Source: Bacteroidota bacterium | GTDB lineage: Bacteria; Bacteroidota; JABWAT01 | Length of the DNA stretch: 64,000 nt | Direction of reading: 5' to 3' | NCBI GenBank assembly: GCA_020161835.1 | Contig: JAIUNL010000010.1 | Span: 1-64,000, forward strand | Part shown: positions 9,530 through 18,302 of the stretch, piece after piece | Position numbering within the stretch: the first letter of the stretch is position 1 | How the letters are laid out: each line of letters opens with the position of its first letter | Notes under the pieces: generated by a model | Database searches by the model: none | The model's input: the letters and a program-made list of their open reading frames with translations, nothing else | What the model was told of the DNA's origin: nothing | Made by a program: the position numbers and the translations under genes

Positions 9530-9720
9530 GTCGGTCAAAGGTTACAGATTACGGGTTACGGGGCAATCCTGAATGCTAATTCAGCTTATGCCTTACGCCT
9601 TAAACCTTATGCCTTACACCTGTCACCTGTAATATGTGACCCGTAACCTGAATTTTAAATGTAACCTGTTAATCTGATAAGCTGATCTTGTCACTTGTCA
9701 CCTTTCACTTGTCACTGCGG
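9530..9720. repeat. Word-like repeat block after the conduit operon
   Basis: The gap between the barrel gene and the flavoprotein is filled with degenerate heptamer-like words (TTATGCC, TTACGCC, TTAAACC, TTACACC) followed by CTTGTCAC/CTGTCACC words. The same words recur near 11020, 34160, 50380, 50880 and 59700. The block runs up to the N-terminus of the next gene, whose expected ATG is missing. No promoter or terminator hairpin is evident. Confidence 0.7.
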
Positions 9721-9764
9721 AGCACCCCATCGATACGCTGATTATTCTCGCTGTTTTCCTGCTT

Positions 9765-11012
9765 TTGGCAGGGATTTTCGTTTTCCCTTACATTCGGAAA
9801 ATGAACAAACAAAACAAATCGGTTCAACAAACCCGGAATCTGGCTGAAACGATGTCTTCCAGTCCTGGTCCGCTGGGAGATCACCCATTGGTGAACCTGA
9901 GTTTGTGCATCGGTTGCGGCAGTTGCGTAGATGCCTGCCCGGAACATGCGATGGGATTGGTTGAAGGTCACTCCGAACTGATTTTCCCGGGAAAATGCGT
10001 GGGTCATGCCGTTTGCCGGGATGCCTGTCCGGTTGAGGCGATTACCATTACCCAGGCAGATCAATCCACCCGAAGTGACATCCCTGTTTTAAATCCGTCA
10101 AAGGAAAGTTCAGTTCCGAATCTTTTTATTATCGGGGAACTTGCAGGTCAGGCTCTAATCCGTGTTGCCATCAATGATGCATTCAAGTCAGTAGCAGAGT
10201 TGAAGAAAAGAAATCCAAAGCATGTTGCCATCATTGGTGCAGGTCCGGGCGGAATGACCGCAGGCATGGCATGCAAAGAAGCCAACTTAACTTACACTGT
10301 TCTTGAACAGAATGAACATTTTGGTGGAACGATCAATCACTATCCCCGCAGAAAACTGGTCATGACCGCACCAGTTGAACTTCCCTTGGGAGAAAAGCTG
10401 AGCAAACTGGAGTATCGCAAGGAAAAATTACTTGAATTCTGGACGGAATGGACATCGAAACACAACATTCAGATTCAATTTGGATCAAAAGTCAACGCCA
10501 TCCAGGTTCATGAAGATGGAAGTTTTACCATTACACTTGAAGGCAAAGAACCCGTTCAGTGTGATGCAGTCATTCTGGCTTTGGGCAGACGGGGTTCACC
10601 CAGAAAACTCAACGTTCCCGGTGAAAACCTGGAAAAAGTCGCCTATACGCTGATCGATGCTGCTGCTTTTAAAAAGTCCAAAGTTTTAATTGTTGGCGGT
10701 GGCGACAGTGCAGTAGAAGCAGCAATGGCATTGTCGTTTCAGGAAGGGAATGAAGTGACGATTTCTTACCGTCAGGATGCTTTCGGCCGGATTAAAGCCA
10801 GAAATCAGGAACGGATTGATCAGTACCTCAAAAAAGGAAAAATCAAAGTTATCTGGAATTCTTCTGTGACTGAAATTGATGAGACATCTGTAACCCTCTC
10901 CACCCCGGAAGGCAGCATTACCCTGAAAAACGATGAAGTGTTTATTTTCGCCGGCGGTGAATTACCGTTTCCGTTATTGAAATCTGCCGGTGTGAAATTT
11001 GGAGGGGAATGA
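9765..11012 (+). CDS. Ferredoxin-domain FAD/NAD(P) oxidoreductase
   Basis: From the TTG at 9765 the protein has 415 residues: a membrane-helix remnant at the very N-terminus, an iron-sulfur domain (CIGCGSCVDACP, then CVGHAVCRDACP in which one usual Cys is replaced), an FAD-binding Rossmann motif (IIGAGPGGMTAG) and an NAD(P)-binding motif (IVGGGDSAVEAA). The fold is thioredoxin-reductase-like, but I see no redox CxxC pair in the pyridine-nucleotide domain. It probably shuttles electrons between NAD(P)H and a ferredoxin or membrane carrier and could feed the conduit upstream (inference). The coding frame is open back to 9681 and codes for a full hydrophobic helix without any ATG. The real start is therefore a non-ATG codon or has been lost to the repeat block; ATG 9801 would remove the helix. 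Confidence 0.75.
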   Translation: MAGIFVFPYIRKMNKQNKSVQQTRNLAETMSSSPGPLGDHPLVNLSLCIGCGSCVDACPEHAMGLVEGHSELIFPGKCVGHAVCRDACPVEAITITQADQSTRSDIPVLNPSKESSVPNLFIIGELAGQALIRVAINDAFKSVAELKKRNPKHVAIIGAGPGGMTAGMACKEANLTYTVLEQNEHFGGTINHYPRRKLVMTAPVELPLGEKLSKLEYRKEKLLEFWTEWTSKHNIQIQFGSKVNAIQVHEDGSFTITLEGKEPVQCDAVILALGRRGSPRKLNVPGENLEKVAYTLIDAAAFKKSKVLIVGGGDSAVEAAMALSFQEGNEVTISYRQDAFGRIKARNQERIDQYLKKGKIKVIWNSSVTEIDETSVTLSTPEGSITLKNDEVFIFAGGELPFPLLKSAGVKFGGE

Positions 11013-11070
11013 ATCAGCCGTAAGGTTTAAGGTTTAAGGGGTAAGCTTGAATACAAAATAAAAATCAATA

Positions 11071-11424
11071 TTACCCTAGTTTTTTAATAAAGGATGCCAG
11101 CATTTTTTTTAACTCAATGATCTCTTTTAATAATTCCTGGTGTAAAATTGTGTTTTTCACATACTCCAGTTCACCTGCAAGAATAAATTGATATTCCATT
11201 TCACATGCTGATCCAAGGGCAATTTCAAGAAATCTTGCAAAATCTCTATCTGAAGATCGGATGGATCCTTCTGCAATATTTGAAGGAACGGAAACTGCAG
11301 CTCGTCTGATTTGGTTTGTTAAACTAAACCTTTCAGAGTCAGGAAAATCATTAGTCAACTGATATGCCATTTTTGCAACCCGATGAGAATTTTCCCAAAT
11401 TTTTAATGTCTTGTAATCCCTCAT
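11071..11424 (-). CDS. Four-helix bundle protein (23S rRNA intervening-sequence family)
   Basis: 117 residues with the hallmark features of the small four-helix bundle family first noted in 23S rRNA intervening sequences: N-terminal YKTLKIWENSHRVAKMAY, the central QIRRAAVSVPSNIAEGS, and a helical C-terminus. Members are found as stand-alone genes scattered through genomes of this superphylum; the biochemical function is unknown. AAAGG lies upstream of the ATG. The gene sits alone between word-like repeats on both sides, with the perfect (CCTTACG)10 array starting 24 bases beyond its start codon. Confidence 0.85.
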   Translation of the reverse strand: MRDYKTLKIWENSHRVAKMAYQLTNDFPDSERFSLTNQIRRAAVSVPSNIAEGSIRSSDRDFARFLEIALGSACEMEYQFILAGELEYVKNTILHQELLKEIIELKKMLASFIKKLG

Positions 11425-11447
11425 AGAAGTACCTTTATTGCTATTTT

Positions 11448-11517
11448 CCTTACGCCTTACGCCTTACGCCTTACGCCTTACGCCTTACGCCTTACGCCTT
11501 ACGCCTTACGCCTTACG
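11448..11517. repeat. Perfect (CCTTACG)x10 heptamer array
   Basis: Ten uninterrupted copies of a 7-base unit. Read on the minus strand the unit GTAAGGC contains TAA, which falls into each frame once every 21 bases. The stop codon of the GH16 gene (11506-11508) lies inside the array, so the repeat supplies the last codons and the stop of that gene. The unit resembles the degenerate words found in other gaps, here expanded without error, which points to slippage. Confidence 0.95.
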
Positions 11518-12549
11518 CTTCGACACCCGAACCCAATCCACATAAACTTCGCAGGGGAACACGGCTTCGGGAACAATTGCCCCGCCATAGGTTCTGCTGT
11601 CAGCACCACCGACCCCACCACTCAGAATAATGAAAGACGGATTTTCAAAAGGTTGCCATTCCTGAAAATGGTTTGAATATTCTGACAAATATATCTGTCT
11701 TCCGTTTACAGTTTTAATCTGATCTTTGTCTTCACCATCTTTTGCAGAAAATCCACCATCGTTGAAATAATGGATGTGATACACATTTCCGTCGATTTCA
11801 AATTCCATCCGGTCAGTGTACCATTCAATGGCATACCGGTGAAAATTCTGACTTCCCGCAGAGCTGGATCCGGGTTCAACCGGGTAACCACCCCATTCTG
11901 GTTTAACAGACGGAACCTGGGTTGATGCAAACGAATAATAATTTCCCTTCATGCCATGATTCCAGTCAGCATATTCATTATTGAGCCATTGCCAGGCATA
12001 GTGAACACTTCCCAGATTGTGGTAAGGCATTGACCCCACATATTCCATGATATCAATTTCGCCGCCCTGTGGCCACATAATCGAAGATACTGAAGCAGGT
12101 TTACTGGCCGGCATCATCCAGAATGCAAAACCCTGACCTTTGTAATTCACTCCGGCCGGTTTGATCCGGGCTTCAATCCGGTAACCCGGTCCCCAGCTTC
12201 CCTTCTCTTTTGTGTTGATGCGCCCGCTGGTGTAACTCCGGTCGATGTAGTTTTCTTTCCGTGTGATGATCGAGAGGCAATTCCCGTCTGCCCCGGCGAT
12301 CCCGGATTGAATTTTAACATTCTCCGGCCGGTTTGTGGCCCGGTCGAGCTGTCCGGTACCCCAGTCACCGTTGACGCCGGTTCCGGTTTCGTAATTCCAT
12401 TTGGTGAGATCGAGGTTGGATCCGTTGAATTCATCCTGCCAGACCAGTTCATGTCCGTCTGGAACAAGACCTGTTGGTTTTTCCTTTTTTTCGTCAGATG
12501 AATTATCGCAGGCAGAAAGTAAAATCAGGAGAAGCGGAAGGTATTTCAT
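11506..12549 (-). CDS. GH16 family glucanase lipoprotein (laminarinase-like)
   Basis: 347 residues. The signal peptide ends in the lipobox LSAC (Cys14), so it should be anchored as a lipoprotein. The catalytic signature GGEIDIMEYVG places the nucleophile at Glu164 and the acid/base at Glu169, as in GH16 beta-1,3- and mixed-linkage glucanases (family knowledge); exact substrate cannot be told. AGGA lies upstream of the ATG. The C-terminal residues and stop codon come from the heptamer array, so the original end may have been a few residues different. Two other glycosidases occur in this window (GH13 and GH5), but not in the same operon. Confidence 0.88.
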   Translation of the reverse strand: MKYLPLLLILLSACDNSSDEKKEKPTGLVPDGHELVWQDEFNGSNLDLTKWNYETGTGVNGDWGTGQLDRATNRPENVKIQSGIAGADGNCLSIITRKENYIDRSYTSGRINTKEKGSWGPGYRIEARIKPAGVNYKGQGFAFWMMPASKPASVSSIMWPQGGEIDIMEYVGSMPYHNLGSVHYAWQWLNNEYADWNHGMKGNYYSFASTQVPSVKPEWGGYPVEPGSSSAGSQNFHRYAIEWYTDRMEFEIDGNVYHIHYFNDGGFSAKDGEDKDQIKTVNGRQIYLSEYSNHFQEWQPFENPSFIILSGGVGGADSRTYGGAIVPEAVFPCEVYVDWVRVSKRKA

Positions 12550-12766
12550 GGGATTTTTCCTGGAAAAGTGGAAAACAAAGGTAAGGAATGTAAATTTTGA
12601 ATTCTAAATTTTAGATTTTGAATTGGGTTCCTTTTTCAGTGCAGCGTGGGATTGATTTCATTCAATTTCCAATTGAAAACCTGATTTTTATTTTTCAGGT
12701 AATTTTAGATTTCACTTTCAAAATTCCGAACTTTGAATCGAATTCCCTATTTTTCCAGTCTTAATT

Positions 12767-12870
12767 CCATTTACCATTTACCATTTACCATTTACCATTT
12801 ACCATTTACCATTTACCATTTACCATTTACCATTTACCATTTACCATTTACCATTTACCATTTACCATTA
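12767..12870. repeat. Heptamer array (CCATTTA) of almost 15 copies
   Basis: About 104 bases of an essentially perfect 7-base tandem repeat ending 6 bases before the ATG of the PAP2 gene. It is stop-free on the plus strand, so the open frame runs through it and yields an artificial PFTIYHL peptide repeat. The same ACCATT words occur in degenerate form near 720-770, 1025-1150 and 50930-50960. Confidence 0.95.
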
Positions 12871-12876
12871 AAAATA

Positions 12877-13662
12877 ATGCCCCACTTTATCATTACTCTG
12901 ATTCTTGTCTTCTCTTTTTCTGCTGTTTCCGCCCAAACGGCATGGAACACTTTTTCATCCGATTTCTCAAGATCTTATGAAAGAGTTACAACCAATTTTT
13001 CTGACTTTTTCACTTTTAAACAACCGGGTTATGCCTATTTCGGCGTTCCGGCTATGTTTGCAATTTCAACACCTGCAGACCGGTTTTTTCAGCGTGAATC
13101 AAGAAACTGGACATCCCAAACGGCTTCAACTTTTAAAAACCTGGGGAATAACTATGGTGAAGGACTTACACCCCTGATTCTGGCAACAGGATTATACACA
13201 GGCGGGTTGGTTTTTGGAAGTGACGGAATCCGGGAAAAAGGAAGAACGTTAACAGAGGCAATGGTTTATGCTGCAATTACAACCCAAACCATTAAAATGA
13301 TTGCGGGAAGATCACGACCCTACACCGAACAGGGGCCTTACGATTGGGGACATTCAAGCTGGGCCGATGACAGTCATTTCAGTTTTCCGAGCGGACACAC
13401 CATGGCCGCATTTACCGTTTCAACAGTAATGGCTGACGGAACCGGTTGGATGGGTCACACCTTCTGGTATGGTCTGGCCGGTGTAACCGCCTGGGCAAGA
13501 ATCACCTCAAATAAACACTGGTTTTCTGATACGGTTACCGGTGCCTGGATCGGGTTTACTTCTGCAAAGGCGGCATTGAATAAGGATGAGCAGGAAGTCA
13601 GTTCAGCAGGTTGGAAAGTGGAACCGGGTTTGTCTTCAATGACTTTGGTTTACCGGTTTTAG
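12877..13662 (+). CDS. PAP2-family phosphatase
   Basis: 261 residues with a signal-like hydrophobic N-terminus ending VSAQ. The three phosphatase signatures are present: KMIAGRSRPY, FPSGHTMAAF and the ARITSNKHWFSD block carrying the catalytic His and Asp. Enzymes of this superfamily dephosphorylate lipid phosphates such as phosphatidate or undecaprenyl diphosphate; the substrate here is not decidable. The ATG at 12877 is chosen because everything upstream is heptamer repeat. No Shine-Dalgarno sequence is visible, since the repeat occupies that position. Confidence 0.85.
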   Translation: MPHFIITLILVFSFSAVSAQTAWNTFSSDFSRSYERVTTNFSDFFTFKQPGYAYFGVPAMFAISTPADRFFQRESRNWTSQTASTFKNLGNNYGEGLTPLILATGLYTGGLVFGSDGIREKGRTLTEAMVYAAITTQTIKMIAGRSRPYTEQGPYDWGHSSWADDSHFSFPSGHTMAAFTVSTVMADGTGWMGHTFWYGLAGVTAWARITSNKHWFSDTVTGAWIGFTSAKAALNKDEQEVSSAGWKVEPGLSSMTLVYRF

Positions 13663-13738
13663 GAAACCCATGTTTGAATTTCATTTAGAAATTCCCTCCC
13701 CCTTGCATCTTTGCACCCAAATTGCCCAGGAATTAAAC

Positions 13739-13811
13739 AAAAAAAAACGGAAACCAGAAAATCAACTGACCGTTTCCCCATGGTCAGATGACTTGCATTC
13801 CGGTTTCCGTT
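13739..13811 (-). terminator. Intrinsic terminator of the giant T9SS gene
   Basis: On the minus strand AACGGAAACC (13802-13811) pairs with GGTTTCCGTT (13746-13755), followed by a run of about eight T. An inner CTGACC/GGTCAG hairpin lies within the loop. It is placed about 50 bases after the stop of the giant surface-protein gene. Confidence 0.7.
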
Positions 13812-13862
13812 AATGATTCAAAAAGAGGTACCCACCTTTTTTTGAAAACAGTTTCTTGACTT

Positions 13863-16800
13863 TTATTTGAGCAAAGTCATTTTCAACACCTTATTGAAGG
13901 TGGCAGCCTGCATTCTGATAAAATAAACGCCCGTTGAAGCCATTTCACCGTTATCATTTCTTCCGTTCCAAACCAAAGAATAAACCCCTGGTTCATAAAC
14001 ATCATTCACCAGTACTTTTACCCGCTGGCCAAGAATGTTATAAACTTCAAGGGAGACATTTGCCTTAAATGGAACCGCAAAGGGAACTGTTGTTTCCGGG
14101 TTAAACGGATTCGGATAGTTCTGTTCCAGATTAAAGACTTTAGGTGTTTCAATTTCAATGGTTACTGCGTCATGTATCGACTCAGTGCCATCGTATGAAT
14201 AATCAATAAGCTGGTAGGAATATTTTTTGCCTGCAGTTACAAGTTTATCAAGGTATTTATAATCAGTCCGGCTGGATTTTGTTCCCATTCCGGCAATGCG
14301 GGTTATTTCATTGGCTTCGCCGGTCTCTGAATCAGTTCTGAAAACCTTGAACATTGCATTGTCCAATTCAGATTCAGTGGTCCACTCAATCAGGACTGCC
14401 CCTTTATTTTGTTTCACGGTAAAGGAAGTCAGTTCAACAGGTAAAGAGCCGTCAAGGAAGTAAATCGGGTATGATGTAGACGTTTTATTTGATGTTTCAA
14501 TATCTGAAGAAACAGATAAGGTTATATTACCAGCAGTCGGCGGATTTGAAATTTTGGTAGCATCCAAAAGATTGATGGTAACAGATGCACCGGCATTTAT
14601 ATCAACAGGCGTTGTAACGGTAAAGGTTTGTCCTGAAACGGTGGTTGCTGTTGTTGTTGCCACATTGTTTACCTGAACACTACCTGAGGCAATCTGTGTT
14701 AAACTGTATCCTGCTGCAAAAGTGAGATAAATCTTGTCGCCGGTCAGTAATTTACCATTTGACCCGTTTGTGTAGGTAATTGCATAGGTTGCATTAGCAT
14801 TGATGAAATTATCAGAGTTCGTCACAATAGCAGGAGTCATGGTATTTGAAGTTGCAATGACTTTGTAAACCGATGATGCGACATAGTTGTTTTCAACATT
14901 TGTTTTTGCAGATAATGTATAATTCGATACAGCAGTAGTTGGGTTGGTTAAACCCGTAAAGGAAAGAGTAACGCTTGCACTGTTTGCTATTGTACCAGAG
15001 TTATTGGTTAGTCTGACTTCCTGTCCGGTTATAGTAACTGCAGAAGGTGCAACACCATTGATTAGCGAATTTCCGGTATTTACACCTGAAACGACCGTTC
15101 CGGTTGGGAAGGAAACATATATGAAATTACCATTGCCAATCGTACCGGCAGACCCAAGATTAAACGAAATTGTATAGTTTGACGTTGCAGCAGATACATT
15201 GGATGACCTGCTTACCGTTGGTGAGGTAATGGTCGTTCCGGTCGTAATTGTATAGGTTGATGAACTAACAGGCGTTGTTTCTGCCGAAGTAAAAACTGAC
15301 AAGGTGTAACTTCCTGCTGTTGATGGATTTACAATTGCAGCACCTGCTTTGAACAAAACAGTGACACTGCCGTGATCGGTAACAGAAACAGGTGAGGTTA
15401 TTGTTACCACACGGGTTGTTGCATTTGAAGAAACGGTTGTGGCATCAACAGCATTTACAGAAATGTTTGAGGCCGTAATTGAACCGGGCACAGTTGTACC
15501 CGCAGGGAAGGTAACTGTAAGGGTTGAAACACCACTTGTTAATGCACCGGCCGCGCCGGTTGTAAATGCAATTGAGTTTGTTGTAGTTGCACTTATGGCA
15601 GAATTACCCAGAGTCAGTGCAGGTGTTGTAATCGTTGATGCAGTGATTGAGTAATTTGAGGATGTTGCAGAACCATTGCCCGTTGCAGCAATTGACAGGG
15701 TATAGGTAGCACTTGCAGTTGTAGGATTAACCAATGCTGCACCGACAGCAAAGGTAACTCTAACAGGCGTACTTGCAGCAATAGTTTGACTTGCACCCAA
15801 AGTTAAGGTAATCACCTGCCCGGCAACTCCAACTGTAGAAATGGTACGGGTTACAAGCGGGGAACCTGACTGAACCGTCACATTACCGGTCGTGATCGAA
15901 CCTGGCAATGTATATCCGCCGGCAAAAGTGACAGCCAATGTTCCGCCTGCATTTATAGCTGCCGTTCCGTTTGTAAAATCCAATTGGTATTGAGAGGTTG
16001 TCTTTACCGTAGTATTGGATAGCGTGACAGTTGATGAGGTTATATTTGTACTGTTAATAATAGTGTAGTTAGCACTGGATGCTACCCCGGTTTGTGAGGT
16101 TGTGGTCAGGGTTGCTTGTTTATCAATTCCTGAGGTCGGATTGGTGATCCCTGCTGAGAGGGCAATGGTAATTGAAACAGAAGAGCTTACCGAGATATTA
16201 TCAGGAATATAAATAGTGAGAATTTGTCCTGAAATATTCGGGGCTACTGTAGCCGCAATCGAATTGACTGAAATGGCTGAAGCCGCAATACTTCCCGGGA
16301 GAGTTGTCCCGTCTGGGAATGTGATTGCAATAGCATCCCCGGCAAAAAGAGCACCGTTTGAACCTGTTGTAAATGCAATCGAATAAGCAGCGGGTGAATT
16401 CCCTGTATTGGGTGAAGGTGAAACAGTGAAGGAAGTTACCAAACCGGTTGTTATGATGGTATAACGGTTTGAAGTGACGAAGTTACCCGATCCCTGTTTT
16501 ACAGAAATTGTTTTGTTGCTTCCGGCAGTAGCAGGGTTGGTAATGCTGTTTGCATTAAACTTAACCCAGCAAACATCAGTACCAGCGGTAAAACCAGAAG
16601 CTGCAGGAATTGTTAAAGTAACCTGCAGTCCGGATGTACTTATTGTACCCACTGTTTGATAATTGGCATCATTCGCCCCTATCTGAACATTACCGGTAAG
16701 CGTCCCGATTGTCGTTCCGGTTGGGAATGCCAGAGTAACAGTTGTAGATCCCGGCGAAAAGGTTGAATTTGTAAGAAAACTAACCGTATAATTTGTTGCA

Positions 16801-18287
16801 GTACTGATCAGGTTACTTACTGTTGTTACCGTTGCAACACCCACATCAGTTGCCGATGTAATGGCATATACTTGAGAGGTCACGGCAGAAGGTTCTGCTG
16901 AAGATGCGACAGAAAGGGTATAATTTGAAGCAACTGAGGCAGGATTTGTAATGCCTGCACCGGTACTGAAAACAATAACAACTGAACCGCTGTTTGAAAT
17001 ATTGACAGGTGTAACAAAAGCGACAGTACGGTTTGTCGTGTTGATCGTTGGGTTGACCGAAACCGGTGTTGAATTCACCGTAATCTGGTTTGCTGAAATA
17101 GAGGCAGGAACTGTTGTACCGCTTGGGAATGTAACGGTAATGGTTCCGCTGTTTGCAGTTAAAGCACCGCCTACACCTGCCGAATAGCTGATAGTATAAC
17201 CACCAGATACATTATTGGTTGAGGGTGAAAGTGAAACTGTTGCAGCAGTTCCCGTTGAAGTGGTTACTGTGTAAGAGCTGGATGTAATTGCCGTACCTGA
17301 ATTTTTTGAAACGGTCAATGTTTTTCCACCAGACGTCGACGGATTTTGAATTCCCGCTGCCTGATTAAAAACAAGAGAAACAGCCTGGTCTGAATTAACA
17401 GTTGAACCCGGATAAACTTTGACCAGGTTTGATGCCGGTGTAGTCGTTACGGTTGTAGGTGCAACACCATTAATAGAAACCGTTGAAGTTGAAATAACTG
17501 AAGGAATTACCGTTCCGGCTGGAAAAATAATTTCAAAATAGTCACTTACCAGTACCGAACTGTTTCCGTTGGTAAACGAAAGCGTATACTGTGAAATGGT
17601 ATTTACTGTTGAAGGTGATAACGTAACGGTTGCAGGGGTTAGGTTCGTATTGGCAACAATGGTATAAGAGTTTTCAGTCACTGAAACGTTGTTGATTGTC
17701 GTATAGAGAGTGAGTCCTGTTCCGGCCGTATAGGTTGCAGCCGGAGGGTTTACCAATCCGGCTGAAAGATTGAAATTAACACTCACTGCGGTACTGATAT
17801 TGATCTGGGAAGGAACTGTAACGGTCACAAGCTGACCAGATACCGATGGTGCAACTGAACAGACCGTTCCGTTTACAGATACTGATGATGCTGAAATGGA
17901 AGAGGGAATAGTGGTTCCTGAAGGGAAAGTCAGAAAAATCTTATCGCCTGTAATGAGCTTACCATTAGCCGAGGTGGTAAAGGCAACCGAATAAGCAGCC
18001 GTTGTGTTGGCTGTATTTGGTGAAACTGTCACATTCCCTGCCGTCGGAGCAGCCCCCGAAACAATGGTAAAATTGGAAGAGCTTACCTGTTGTGCTGCAC
18101 CCACGCTGGTATAAACTGAAAGTGTGTAGGAACTTCCTGCCGTTGCCGGATTTTGAATGCCACCTGTTCCCGAGAAAACGACTGAAATTGTATTGCCGGC
18201 AGTAACCGTGACCCCTGCAGGAACGGTAATCGTATAGGTATTTCCGGAAAGCGTACGGGTAACAACCGCCGTATTTTGTACTCTCAC
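13863..18287 (-). CDS. C-terminal part of giant repeat surface protein, with T9SS sorting domain
   Basis: This frame is the in-frame continuation of 18300-21779: only one TAG (18300-18302) separates them, and there is no frame change. It holds about nine more repeats of roughly 110-125 residues (for example TVSPNTANT, TLSPSTVNT and TLSNTTVKT starts, each with an FPxGTxxP strand). A fibronectin-like module starting LPVELTSFTV comes next, then a T9SS type A sorting domain with NYPNPFNPETT and a GVYFIRMQ strand. The product would be exported and attached to the cell surface only if the TAG is read through; separate translation from GTG 18287 would give a protein without signal peptide. Repeats of this sort are typical of adhesin-like cell-surface proteins. 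See the entry for the stop codon. Confidence 0.8.
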   Translation of the reverse strand: MRVQNTAVVTRTLSGNTYTITVPAGVTVTAGNTISVVFSGTGGIQNPATAGSSYTLSVYTSVGAAQQVSSSNFTIVSGAAPTAGNVTVSPNTANTTAAYSVAFTTSANGKLITGDKIFLTFPSGTTIPSSISASSVSVNGTVCSVAPSVSGQLVTVTVPSQINISTAVSVNFNLSAGLVNPPAATYTAGTGLTLYTTINNVSVTENSYTIVANTNLTPATVTLSPSTVNTISQYTLSFTNGNSSVLVSDYFEIIFPAGTVIPSVISTSTVSINGVAPTTVTTTPASNLVKVYPGSTVNSDQAVSLVFNQAAGIQNPSTSGGKTLTVSKNSGTAITSSSYTVTTSTGTAATVSLSPSTNNVSGGYTISYSAGVGGALTANSGTITVTFPSGTTVPASISANQITVNSTPVSVNPTINTTNRTVAFVTPVNISNSGSVVIVFSTGAGITNPASVASNYTLSVASSAEPSAVTSQVYAITSATDVGVATVTTVSNLISTATNYTVSFLTNSTFSPGSTTVTLAFPTGTTIGTLTGNVQIGANDANYQTVGTISTSGLQVTLTIPAASGFTAGTDVCWVKFNANSITNPATAGSNKTISVKQGSGNFVTSNRYTIITTGLVTSFTVSPSPNTGNSPAAYSIAFTTGSNGALFAGDAIAITFPDGTTLPGSIAASAISVNSIAATVAPNISGQILTIYIPDNISVSSSVSITIALSAGITNPTSGIDKQATLTTTSQTGVASSANYTIINSTNITSSTVTLSNTTVKTTSQYQLDFTNGTAAINAGGTLAVTFAGGYTLPGSITTGNVTVQSGSPLVTRTISTVGVAGQVITLTLGASQTIAASTPVRVTFAVGAALVNPTTASATYTLSIAATGNGSATSSNYSITASTITTPALTLGNSAISATTTNSIAFTTGAAGALTSGVSTLTVTFPAGTTVPGSITASNISVNAVDATTVSSNATTRVVTITSPVSVTDHGSVTVLFKAGAAIVNPSTAGSYTLSVFTSAETTPVSSSTYTITTGTTITSPTVSRSSNVSAATSNYTISFNLGSAGTIGNGNFIYVSFPTGTVVSGVNTGNSLINGVAPSAVTITGQEVRLTNNSGTIANSASVTLSFTGLTNPTTAVSNYTLSAKTNVENNYVASSVYKVIATSNTMTPAIVTNSDNFINANATYAITYTNGSNGKLLTGDKIYLTFAAGYSLTQIASGSVQVNNVATTTATTVSGQTFTVTTPVDINAGASVTINLLDATKISNPPTAGNITLSVSSDIETSNKTSTSYPIYFLDGSLPVELTSFTVKQNKGAVLIEWTTESELDNAMFKVFRTDSETGEANEITRIAGMGTKSSRTDYKYLDKLVTAGKKYSYQLIDYSYDGTESIHDAVTIEIETPKVFNLEQNYPNPFNPETTVPFAVPFKANVSLEVYNILGQRVKVLVNDVYEPGVYSLVWNGRNDNGEMASTGVYFIRMQAATFNKVLKMTLLK

Positions 18288-18299
18288 AGTCGGGGTTGC

Positions 18300-18302
18300 C
18301 TA
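18300..18302 (-). other. In-frame TAG interrupting the giant T9SS protein
   Basis: Minus-strand codons read CTT TAG GCA. Distances to both flanking frames are exact multiples of three (21779 to 18302, and 21779 to 18287), and the repeat homology continues on both sides, so this is a nonsense codon and not a frameshift. TAG ends other genes in the window (7205, 27975, 34143), so the code is not altered. A change from CAG would be a single transition. Confidence 0.9.

Noticed and set aside
11448..11517. CRISPR-like array
   Set aside because: Units of seven bases with no spacers; it is a simple tandem repeat. The array at 12767-12870 is rejected for the same reason.
12733..12876. N-terminal extension of the PAP2 gene through the heptamer array
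   Set aside because: It starts at a TTG and encodes only PFTIYHL repeats; the signal-like sequence starts at ATG 12877.
18287..18302. Frameshift between the two halves of the giant protein
   Set aside because: Both halves are in the same phase; only a stop codon separates them, so no indel is involved.
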